From Phytophthora hibernalis (taxonomy: Eukaryota > Oomycota > Peronosporomycetes > Peronosporales > Peronosporaceae): a DNA stretch of 64,000 bases. Numbering within the stretch: the stretch's first letter is position 1; every line of letters begins with the position of its first letter. Shown here one piece after another: positions 44,623-54,218 of this stretch. Both the position numbers and the translations under genes were made by a program. The stretch covers positions 1,922,001 to 1,986,000 of the forward strand of contig JAAKBF010000007.1 in assembly GCA_012656075.1 (NCBI GenBank), given 5' to 3'. The notes beneath the pieces are model-generated. The model was not told where the DNA came from. It saw only the letters and a program-made list of their open reading frames with translations, and made no database searches.

Positions 44623-46177
44623 TCACTGTTTGGCCACTGTAGTTAGTGCCGTGAAAGCGCGAGTGTCGAGGCTCCGAGAAGGAGGCTCCGGGGCAGACAC
44701 TGGGGTCGACACCTTTTCCTTGCCTTCATGTTCCACGATGCTACCAGAAAATGCTGTCGATGCTGAAGAGGCCGAAACGAAAGAAGAATTTTCTGGTACC
44801 GGGGGCTTCAGCGATGGCGAGAGCGCGAGTACAGGCTCTGTAGTCGCCGATCCGCGTACCGGTTTGGGTTTCGGCTCCGGTGTCTTGACAGCATGTTCTT
44901 GCTGTTTGACGGTCGTCTTAGCTTTTGCCTTTTCACGCATCTGCTTCATTTTTCTTCTAGTTTTTCGTCCGTGGGGCTCAACTCCATGGCACGCTCATAG
45001 GCCTCTGCAGCTTCTTCGTACTCTTCTAGTGCTGCCAAAGCGCACGCCCTGCGGTAATGTCCTTTGACCCACGGCTCGTGTAGTGAAACGGCGACGTCAG
45101 AATCCTCCAGCGCCAGCTTGTACTTCTTCAGACGATGATTCGCCGCAGCACGGTTACCATACAGAATCTGTCAGAAAGCAAGCGTTGGTCAGTCGGCAGT
45201 ACGCGAAAAGTAGCGCAATATCAACACACATGTGAGGTCGGGTCCAGCTCAATGGCCTGGGAATAGTACTGAACAGCGGCCTGGAAACGCCGCCGAGCGA
45301 AAGCATCATTGCCCTTGGCCTTCAATGCAGCAGCATGTGCCTCCATCGACACTTCCTCCTTCGCTGTCTCCTTGTTCTCCACTTCTCCGGACTCTTCGCG
45401 CGCTTCCAGATCTTCCATGCGTTTCATCATGTCGTCCCAGCTCCACGAAGCCTGTTCCTGTTTCAGCCGCTCTTCCTCCTCCACTTCGAAGTACTCCTTG
45501 ATATCTGCACAAAGCCGTCAACACCACGGCACCAAACAGCCAGCCACAAGCTCCGCACCTTCATCCGTTGCACGCGGCACAGGCCCAAAGTCGCTCTCCT
45601 CCTCCGTCTCCTGGATCTCGCGGATGTTCTCGTCCTCGTACATTTTCTGCAGCTGGGCGACGCTGCCCACGTCCGTCGTCTTGGCGCTCAACTCGTGCAG
45701 ATTCTCCTCGTGCGTCTCAATCTGCTTGTGCAGCACTTCAAAACCCACATAACCATCAGCCTCCAGTCGTCTTCACTCTCTTGCAATTACGTTGTACCTT
45801 TCTGCTTGCGCTCGATGATCTCAAGAGCCTGCGGCGTCGAACGCCACGAGAAGAACTCGTCGCCCAGATGGGCCAGCACCTCATTAGAGCGCACGATCTT
45901 GCCCGGAACCATAGCTCGTTTGCCCAGTGGCACCATCACCTGGTGCGAGAGCTTCTTGGGCAGCTCCGTTAGAGTCTCGGCCACGGCGTCCAGGCGCTGC
46001 GTTTGTTCCTGCAGCTTCACCAGCTGCTCACGCACGCTCTCGATGCGCTACAGAAGTGCAACCAACGGGAAATTATAGTCATACAAGTGTAGATACTGTG
46101 TAGAGAATTGCAGGAGCGCGCACCTCCTGCAGCAGCCGCGCGTTCGCCGCCTCCGCCATCATCCCCAGCGCCGCCAT
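44623..46177 (-). CDS. URI-like prefoldin domain fused to TPR co-chaperone domain
   Basis: Five exons: 46177-46124, 46047-45798, 45735-45559, 45504-45230 and from 45167, with introns of 54-76 nt in consistent phases. The N-terminus, LPKKLSHQVMVPLGKRAMVP and GKIVRSNEVLAHLGDEFF, is the prefoldin-alpha core as in URI (unconventional prefoldin RPB5 interactor). A coiled, acidic middle (SWSWDDMMKRMEDLEAREES) leads into TPR repeats (KAKGNDAFARRRFQAAVQYY; LYGNRAAANHRLKKYKLALE; RACALAALEEYEEAAEAYER) resembling RPAP3, Tah1 or STI1-like co-chaperones. The frame stops at 44948-44946, but one more A in the run at 44949-44953 would continue it to 44623 with a Pro/Ser/Lys tail. URI and RPAP3 are separate subunits of the R2TP/prefoldin-like complex elsewhere, so this looks like a fusion. 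Confidence 0.75.
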
Positions 46178-46373
46178 CGCCGCTAATCTTTTGAACCAGC
46201 CAACAACACTCACTTATTGGCTTCCCGGTACAATATATTGTACGTCCAGGTAGTCATTCTACAAGATAGAAATTTTCTAACGAAGGAACAACTCGCTCAT
46301 GTCCGAACTTGTGTTGTGCACCCGAAATTGCAGTCGTTTTGAAGAAGATCTCCCCGATACAAACCTGAAGAAG
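46178..46373. promoter_or_regulatory. Shared divergent promoter of the prefoldin-TPR gene and RPT1
   Basis: Only 196 bp lie between the two start codons. Confidence 0.6.
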
Positions 46374-47690
46374 ATGGCGGCGGGCGAGTGCCAGACGGGC
46401 AACACCAAGGACTACGACAAGGAGGAGGATGACCTGCTGGCAGGACCCGAGACGGTGCTGGACGAGGGCGACATCGCGCTGCTGAAGACGTACGGCCTGG
46501 GCCCGTACTCGCGCGTGATCCGGCGCGTGGAGGACGACATCAAGAAGGCGCAGAAGGCCGTGAACGACCTGATCGGCATCAAGGAGAGCGACACGGGGCT
46601 GAGTCTGCCCAGTCTCTGGGACCTCGTGAGCGACAAGCAGATGATGCAGGAGGAGCAGCCGCTGCAGGTCGCACGCTGCACCAAGATCATCAACGCCGGC
46701 GAGGAGGACGCCAAGTACATGATCAACGTCAAGCAGATCGCCAAGTTCGTGGTGGGGCTGGGCGAGAAGGTGGCTCCTACGGACATTGAGGAGGGAATGC
46801 GTGTGGGTGTGGACCGCACTAAGTACGCCATCCAGATCCCACTGCCGCCCAAGATCGACCCCACGGTGTCGCTCATGACGGTCGAGGACAAGCCCGACGT
46901 GACGTACGACGACGTGGGCGGCGCCAAGGACGCACTCGAGAAGCTGCGCGAGGTCGTGGAGCTGCCGCTGCTGCATCCCGAGCGCTTCGTGAACCTGGGC
47001 ATCGACCCGCCCAAGGGCGTGCTGCTTTATGGACCTCCAGGTACAGGCAAGACGCTGTCGGCACGTGCTGTGGCTAACCGCACGGACGCGTGTTTCATCC
47101 GCGTCATTGGTAGTGAACTCGTGCAGAAGTACGTGGGCGAGGGTGCGCGTATGGTGCGCGAGCTCTTCACCATGGCTAGATCCAAGAAGGCTTGCATCGT
47201 GTTCTTTGACGAGGTGGACGCCATTGGTGGCGCACGCAGCAGCTCGGAGGAGGGAGGTACCGACAACGAGGTGCAGCGCACCATGCTGCAGATCGTCACG
47301 GAGCTCGACGGCTTCGACCCGCGCGGCAACATCAAGGTGCTCATGGCTACGAACAGACCCGACACGCTGGACCCGGCACTCATGCGACCCGGCCGACTGG
47401 ACCGCAAGGTCGAGTTCAACCTGCCGGAGCTCGAGGGCCGCACGCAGATCCTCAAGATCCACGCCAAGAGCATGAACTGCGACCGCGGCATCCGCTTCGA
47501 GCTCGTGAGCCGCCTGTGCCCCAACACGACCGGCGCCGAGCTGCGCAGCGTGTGCACGGAGGCGGGCATGTTCGCCATCCGCGCGCGCCGCAAATCCGTG
47601 AGTGAGAAGGACTTCCTCGAGTCGGTCAACAAGGTCATCAAGGGATACAAGAAGTTCTCGTCCACGCCCAAGTACATGGTGTACAACTAG
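46374..47690 (+). CDS. RPT1: 26S proteasome regulatory ATPase subunit Rpt1 (PSMC2)
   Basis: This is one of six AAA+ ATPases in the base of the 19S proteasome cap; they unfold substrates and open the 20S gate. From the ATG at 46374 the protein is 438 aa. It has an N-terminal coiled region (YSRVIRRVEDDIKKAQKAVN), an OB-fold (VGVDRTKYAIQIPLPPK), Walker A GPPGTGKT, Walker B IVFFDEVDAIGG, the second region of homology with arginine fingers (ALMRPGRLDRKVEF) and the C-terminal KYMVYN typical of Rpt1. The frame is open to 46299 upstream, but conservation starts at MAAGECQTG. Single exon, intact. Confidence 0.96.
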   Translation: MAAGECQTGNTKDYDKEEDDLLAGPETVLDEGDIALLKTYGLGPYSRVIRRVEDDIKKAQKAVNDLIGIKESDTGLSLPSLWDLVSDKQMMQEEQPLQVARCTKIINAGEEDAKYMINVKQIAKFVVGLGEKVAPTDIEEGMRVGVDRTKYAIQIPLPPKIDPTVSLMTVEDKPDVTYDDVGGAKDALEKLREVVELPLLHPERFVNLGIDPPKGVLLYGPPGTGKTLSARAVANRTDACFIRVIGSELVQKYVGEGARMVRELFTMARSKKACIVFFDEVDAIGGARSSSEEGGTDNEVQRTMLQIVTELDGFDPRGNIKVLMATNRPDTLDPALMRPGRLDRKVEFNLPELEGRTQILKIHAKSMNCDRGIRFELVSRLCPNTTGAELRSVCTEAGMFAIRARRKSVSEKDFLESVNKVIKGYKKFSSTPKYMVYN

Positions 47691-47867
47691 GCCAGAACGC
47701 TTGGCGGTGCAGCAGGTCGACAGGAGGCTTAAATAATACACACGCATGAAACTAAAAGTATCTTACGTGACGAAAGCTATTCAGCACAAAGGCCAGATCA
47801 ACATACTGTACATGTAGAACTGGACTTTCTCCAATAGTGAAAATCTGTTTAAAACGAAAGTCTCAGC

Positions 47868-48212
47868 ATGACGTCGCGACCTGCTCCGGCCAAGCTCAAG
47901 GCGCGTACGGAGTTCTCAGTGACACTGGAGGTGGCGCCTTCTTCGTCTTCCTGGTATCGCTACGAGTACAAAGAAGCAGGTTCCACGTGGGAGCAGGGCG
48001 CCAAGGTGGACGCGACTGCAGGCGCCTCGGAGGTGGTTCTGGACGACCTGAACCCGACCAGCACGTACCAAGTGCGTATCTACGAAGTCTCGCAGGCTGC
48101 GGACGGCAAGGAGCAGGTATCCGAGCCCAGTGAAGTGGCCGCTGTGGACACGGAGGTACCCGGCTGCGGTCCCGACTCCAAGGGTCAAGGCTGTCTCTGC
48201 ATCATCCAGTAG
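47868..48212 (+). CDS. Small fibronectin type III protein with C-terminal CaaX box
   Basis: This 114-aa protein from the ATG at 47868 is almost entirely one fibronectin type III domain: SWYRYEYKEAGSTWEQG, the hydrophobic turn VVLDDLNPTSTYQVRIYEV and SEPSEVAAVDTE. After it comes a short Cys/Gly tail ending GCLCIIQ. The last four residues CIIQ fit a CaaX prenylation site, and the preceding Cys could be palmitoylated. There is no signal peptide, so it would be a cytosolic protein anchored to a membrane by lipid. It lies between RPT1 (same strand, 177 bp upstream) and eIF4G (convergent, stop codons about 118 bp apart). The domain call is fairly secure; the anchor is inferred from four residues. 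Confidence 0.7.
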   Translation: MTSRPAPAKLKARTEFSVTLEVAPSSSSWYRYEYKEAGSTWEQGAKVDATAGASEVVLDDLNPTSTYQVRIYEVSQAADGKEQVSEPSEVAAVDTEVPGCGPDSKGQGCLCIIQ

Positions 48213-48329
48213 AGACATAACACTATTGCAGCACAATTGGTGATATTCACAGTTCATACCTTCTGTCCTCCAGTGTGAACACCTTACCTCCCTCTTTTGC
48301 GCATCAGGGGCCCTGTCTTGGTGGTGGAC

Positions 48330-51300
48330 TCACTGCAGCAGCAACTTCCACTTGGCTAGTCGCTCGTCTTGCGGTTTGGACATGTGCGTCCACACTGCGT
48401 CGCTGTCCGACTGGTTTTTCCACCAGGTCACGAGCTTCTTGGCCATCGCTGGCCTCGAAAGTTGATAGCAGCGCGTCGAGGACGTCGGCCGCGCGACCAC
48501 TTTCAACCAGGTGCGAGCAAGCCACACTCAGCCACTGAACCGAGAGCGCCTGCCTGGCGAACAACGGCGTCCAGAGATCGCTCAAGTTGACGGCGAGCTG
48601 CGGAATGTCCACGCGCAGATCGTCGTAGTCGTCTAGGATGGACTCAATCGCGGCCGCCATGTCATCGGAGGTGACGTGCTCCGCGGTGAAAAGCTGCAAC
48701 AACAGCCCAGCCACGTCGGTGCGCACAGACTGCTTCGCCTCGAGACTAAATGCCAGCGCGATGTGAACAAAATGTCGCCAGCGATCCGGATCGGCTTCGA
48801 ACTCCTTGATACACTGCACCACCTCGTTGAAGTCCTTGACCGAAAGGTACTCTTCCAGAGTGCTACGCATCTTGCCCGCGATCTCCGGGTCCAGCGCGTC
48901 CTCGTCGTCGCTATCGCCACCGCCAAAGAAATCTTCGATGCCATTTTCGCGAAGATATGCTGCCACGTCAGCCCCTTTTGCCCTCACTGCTGCAGGTAGT
49001 ACACTCTCAGGGGTGATCTCTTCATCCGTGAGCATCCGGATCACCGTCCTTTCGTCGCTCTCCACTTCCACCACGGACAAAACCTCAGGGAACACCAAGG
49101 AGGTAAGTTTGCACTCCACACAATGTGCCAGGGCTTCGGAAATAATCCATGACAAGCCGAAGCAGCCTACAGCGACCAAGCGGCCAAAGATCAGTGCCGA
49201 GTACTGGTGGATGAGAGGCAAATCGATGCGCATGTCTTCGAGAAATTCCATCACGCTCACCAGTGCGGCTTGGATCGAGTTGGCATCCAGCGCACCACGC
49301 TCGTAGAGCCCCACAAGGAGTTCCACGGCATGTTCACGCTCGCTGGTCTTGCCTTCCAACGCCGTATTAACGGCTTGCTCAGCAAACTCAACGTGATATG
49401 GATCGACAGCCAGCTCTTGAACGCACGTTGTAGCTTCATCCAGGTCCACGATGGAAATATACTCCTGGATGATGCTCTTGATGCGAATTGACATTTGTTC
49501 GGGGGACAACTCGGCCTCTTCAGGCTCGTCTGGCTCCTCTTTCTTTGCCACAATGAGATTGCTGCTCTGTTTTGCAAGCTGGACACTTGAGATTCGTGTC
49601 TTGTGGCGACGCCGTTGTACATCATCGTGCTGGGCATTTTTCCTTGCTGTTGGAGCTTTTGAGCTTCCCTACGAACCTCTTCCAGCGTCTGCTGTTGCAT
49701 TTCCTGTAAATACATAGAAAAGAGGTCAAAGAAGTGAGCAAACAGAAAAATTCTGGGGTCCCCGGTGTTGAGGCGAACCTTGCGGCGAGGTTCCCACATG
49801 TGATCTCTTGTTTCTAGGACGTCCTTGATCAGGAATCGAGCTCGCGACGGCAACTTTTCGTCCTCGGACAGCTCCACCATCCGCAAAATGATGATCTTCA
49901 TGATTGTCTTCGACTTCGGCTGGTCGAACTTTTTGCCAGCCGTCGCCAACATCTTGCATAGCGCCTCCAGGTCTTGCTCGTCAGGAAAACGAGCTGCTTG
50001 AGCCTGAACCTCTTGGCCATCCTCTCCGGGGATCAGCTCCAATCCTAGCAAGTAGAAAATGCACCCTTGCACTCCGGATTGCTATAACGAAATTAATAAA
50101 CTCGAGTCAGTATAACTCGACGTCTACCAGACAGCAGAAGATAGAAAAGTCCTCAAATTGTACCTTGATCAGATCCACCTTGTACAGTTCGCCAATGAAA
50201 CGAATGTTACCAAGCATCTTTGCCTTGGCGCGCATCGCAAGCTGTGCAACGAAACATCATCGATCAGACCAGCACCTCAACAAATCGATACACACGAGAG
50301 ATAGTATTATACATGCAGATACATACGATTTCACGTCGTCGAGGGTCAACCTCTTCCTCTTTCTTTTCTTCCTGCGGGCCGGTATGCTTGTTCTGGGTTT
50401 AAAACAATGCAGCACGATACCGTGAGAACGCATTTGCAAAATCTAGCTCAGCACGAGCACACAACGCGTACCGTCTTCTCAAATTCGCCTTGGCAGCGAT
50501 TCACAAGTAGTCGTGTGAAAGTAACCTGAGTTGAGGCCGCGTGGCGTGCAATCTCGGCTGCCATAGTACATCATGTTCAGTGTGCGCGTTCATGTCAGAC
50601 CACAAAATAACGGAACCAGTACCTGACTCGAATGGGCCCCCGAAAGGCTCGTCACCCCCGATTTCGCTGATGTTTCGCTCTGATACAGCCAACCATGCAT
50701 AACAGGTTACGATCTCACACCAGCGTGTAAATTACAGTTGCAAGCCATTCCTTACTTGAGTAATAGAATGCCCCTGCCTCCTTTTCGCCCACTGCAATCA
50801 AGCAGTCGCCGTGGCGACGGAATTGAACAATAGGGATAAATTCTGGTAAAAACGACAGACACCCCACACCGACTGAGTTAGATTATACCGCAGACGAACG
50901 CACAAAAGCATGAACGGCTACTTACCACTGTCACACGTCGAAGTAGCCGCACTTTCAGGTGCCATAGCATCCTCCAGGCAGCTATGGGGGCTATTACCAA
51001 ACCAAACAAAAATATGAGATCGGATACTTCGAAGTAGGTTGCAATCACAGCGAGGCAGTGAGCATACCTCTCAAATGGCCCAGCAAAAGATGTGAATGTT
51101 GCTTTGTCGATCGCAGTCCAATAGAACGACTGCAAATTGTTCATAACAAAAATGATGATGAAATTAGTTGAATCGGCACGAGGACAGATTCGGGTGCATT
51201 TTTGAAAAACGTACGCTCTTTTCATCACTCAGCACATGCAAAAAGCTCCAGCTTTTCTTAAGCGTTCGCGTGTGAAATTCCTTACATAGATCAGCGTACA

Positions 51301-53830
51301 CATCTGCGAAACTTGGCTCCTCCAAGGCTTTGTCCATAATAATTGACACAATCGAGCTTCACAGGAATAAAACCCAAATTGTATGTCAGAACTAGTCCCT
51401 CTTGCCTTTTCGGCATGATGAAAAAGAACGTACCTCAACAAGGCAAAGCTGTCGATCTCAACGGCGCAGAGTTCATTTGTCAGCTTCGCAAACTTTTCTC
51501 TCGTCAGCTTGTTCAGCAGACTCTTGACATGGTTCATCATTTTCTCGAGTGGGAAGCGTCCTTCTCCTTCGCAGGTTTCCACCGGTTCTCTGACACGGTC
51601 AAAGGCTCAATAGGACCATCATAAAGCGGGGCGGAGGTGGACGGCCATAACCACGACCGCCACCACCCCCGCGGCCTCCGCGACCACCACCACGGCCGCC
51701 ACCGCGACCTTGTCTATCCCCTTGTCTATCTCTTCTACCGCCGCCAGAACCACCCTGGCTTCTTGAACCACGTCCGCCAGATCCTAAGCGATCATCCTTT
51801 CGAATGCTGCCCCAATAGATCTTCCAATGACATGCCCAAGGCGCGCGGATGACCGTTTGGAAACGGAATTGGGGTCACGAATTTGAATGACATCCACAAT
51901 TTTCATGTCTGGGAGATCCGCAGGTCTAGGAAGCGCAAGGGCGGCGAGTCTACTCCAACAAACCAAATCCACACAACAGGACACCAGTTAGACCGACAAC
52001 ATCGTCCAAAATCAATATCGTTGTGCATCAATTTTTACCTTCGCAGCTCCGTCAGCGTGAACACGATCTTCTTGATTCGTGACACAGCAGGTCGAGACGG
52101 TTCCATCGATGCTGTCAAAGATGACTTCAGCGTTCGGGTCTCCAAATTGGAGTCCAATGACCCCTTCGAAGTTCGCGATGGTGCTTTGGAGTCCAATGAC
52201 TCCCTCAAAGTTCGCGGTGGTGCTTTGGAGTCCAGGACTCCCTCAAAGTTCGCGGTGGCACTTTACCAATTGACGACGATTGAACCGTCCGGGATGGAGG
52301 AGTCTCAATCGACGACGACAATGAGGACTTGAATGGAGCAGCACGTCGTGCGGCCTCACGCTCTTCATTTTCCTTGTCAAGCTTAGCATAATACTCACGA
52401 GTTCTTGCATCCTTTTCAGCGTTATCACCACCACTTGGCGTTTTGTCATTTTCCAGCTCTTTTCTTGCGCCAAGCGGACTCCGCCGCGCCTCCTCTTCCA
52501 TTGATCCCTTGCGATTCAACGGCGTCTTCATCATATTAGCTAGACTACTGCCGCGTTCTAGTTTTCGCGCTTCCATACGTTCCTTCAGCGTCTCAGCAAG
52601 GCGTTTACGCTCCACCTCGTCAACGACAGGGAAGCCTTCGCGGGCTTATCCTCCTTTTCTTTAGCCGCTGTGGACTTCTGCGGCTTCGGAGAAATTGAGT
52701 CTCCGCCAGGGGCATTTTTCCTTAGTCCACCAGGTGCTGATGGGGACCGCTGTGTGTCTGTAGGGCTCCCCATCGGAGCATTCTGAGAGCCAAACCTACC
52801 TGCTGACGAACCAAGCGGGGGATTCGAGTTTACCCTACGCAGGAAGATGCCCCACCGTCCAGAGATGACCTCCGAGAGGCTGTATCTTGCGCTGGCTTAC
52901 CATACACACGGCCGATTGACCCGGACACGGGGCGTTCCTTTCTAAATCGGACGTCTTGCGAGCTCTTTGTAGCCGACAAAGAGCCTGCCAGCGACGCTTT
53001 CGACGGCGTTTTTCCAGATGAGCCACTCGAGAGTCTGCGGATAGGCTGCGGGCCATCATTGAGGCTCAAACGGTATTCTTCGCTGTAGCGCTCGCTCCGA
53101 TGGCTCCTGTCACTGCGGTCTGATTTCTGCGACGACACGCTGTCCGTGCTGTTTTCCGGGTCAGTCTCGTTCGTGATACAGAGCGACTACCAGGTCCCCG
53201 TTCCGCGTGTCGCTGCGATCCGTGGCCGTCACCAGTCCTCTGCTTCGGCTCCCTACTGTTCGATCGACGCAGCGACGATCCCTGTCCTCTTCCACCCCTG
53301 TCCTGCTTATCTTGTCTCGATCCACGATCATCTCCATGGTCGAGCGACTGCGCCAAGCTGCTCACAAACCGCCTGGTTTGTCCTGCTCCCTTCTGCGGAG
53401 ATGGCGACGACAAAGAAATCACCTGTCGCGGTCCTTTCGTCTGCACCTGCAAGTCTTTTTCTGCGACACATCTTTCTTCTGCGGGACCGGACTTCTGCTC
53501 CTCGTATTCTTGGGTCGTTCCCTGCTCCGGTCCCTATTAGTATTGTCCTTCCCACGTGCGGAGCGCTCGTTCTTCTTGGCCGAAGCTGGTGGTGGGTCCT
53601 GTCGCAGCGACGACCGTAACGATGACTTGAAAGGGCCTGACGGAGCTGCGTCATTCTCTTTGCCATTGTCCTCCACCACCTGCACCGAGCGGTGGCCTCC
53701 AGGACTCGTCTTGGGGCCTGAATCCCCTCTGCGTTCCCTACCGAGGTCTGTACACGTCGATACGCCGTTCTTCCGCCGCTTCCTTTGCGTCCTGATCCAC
53801 CACCACGACCTCCGCCTGCAGTATTATAAG
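48330..53830 (-). CDS. EIF4G: Eukaryotic translation initiation factor 4G
   Basis: eIF4G is the scaffold that joins the cap-binding eIF4E, helicase eIF4A and eIF3. On the minus strand: a Ser/Arg-rich N-terminal part (53830-52800), a charged part with ERKRLAETLKERMEARKLER (52600), tandem 13-aa repeats (52262-52130), KKIVFTLTEL, ADLPDMKIVDVIQI, and an RGG-rich run (51790-51640). The MIF4G domain starts DGPIEPLTVSENRWKP and MMNHVKSLLNKLTREKFAKL; its later exons include RLLVNRCQGEFEK, MLGNIRFIGELYKVDLI, LEALCKMLATAGKKFD and LPSRARFLIKDVLETRDHMW. Two MA3-type regions follow (49500-48640), and the C-terminus ends WTHMSKPQDERLAKWKLLLQ with the stop at 48330. At least ten short introns are visible. 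Several one-base frame changes (near 48450, 49560, 51600-51790, 52240 and in the N-terminal part) prevent a clean model. The true start is uncertain; an acceptor near 53822 suggests another exon upstream. Confidence 0.85.
52130..52262 (-). repeat. 39-bp tandem repeat encoding a 13-aa unit within eIF4G
   Basis: Three or more copies of a unit around TTTGAGGGAGTCATTGGACT (minus strand). It is read as LRESLDSKAPSRT-like peptide. One copy is 38 bp instead of 39, which shifts the frame at about 52240. Confidence 0.75.
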
Positions 53831-54218
53831 CAACAATTGGAATTTAGTGGATAAATAAAGTTTACAACAACTAAAGAATGATACACAGATATATCCATGC
53901 TATTACGAACGCTCTACAGCGCCTCCAAGCACCGTAAAAACGTGAAATCACGCGTTACCTCTTCGGTGCGCGTCTGCACTCGACGGTCCATCCATGAAAC
54001 AACCCCTCGCTGCTGTACACGTCGATAAAGCGCTCTCCTCGTCAAGGCTCTCAATAGCTTTCTGGCAGGCACTCCCAATCTCACAAAAATCATGTCATGT
54101 ATCGATACACCAATTTCACGTTTCTCACACCAATATAACCTCCTCCACACCACTATTCCCTACCATAATTCCATGCTTTAACATAGGTTCACCCGGTGCC
54201 AGTCAGTCACATCACTGG

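Noticed and set aside
44949..44953. The stop at 44948-44946 as the true end of the prefoldin-TPR protein
   Set aside because: Not fully excluded, but the next frame is open for another 108 codons with biased composition, and the same kind of one-base shortfall recurs in neighbouring genes.
46254..47747. A 497-codon frame antisense to RPT1
   Set aside because: Shadow of strong codon bias in RPT1; it is His/Val/Leu-rich nonsense without domain signature.
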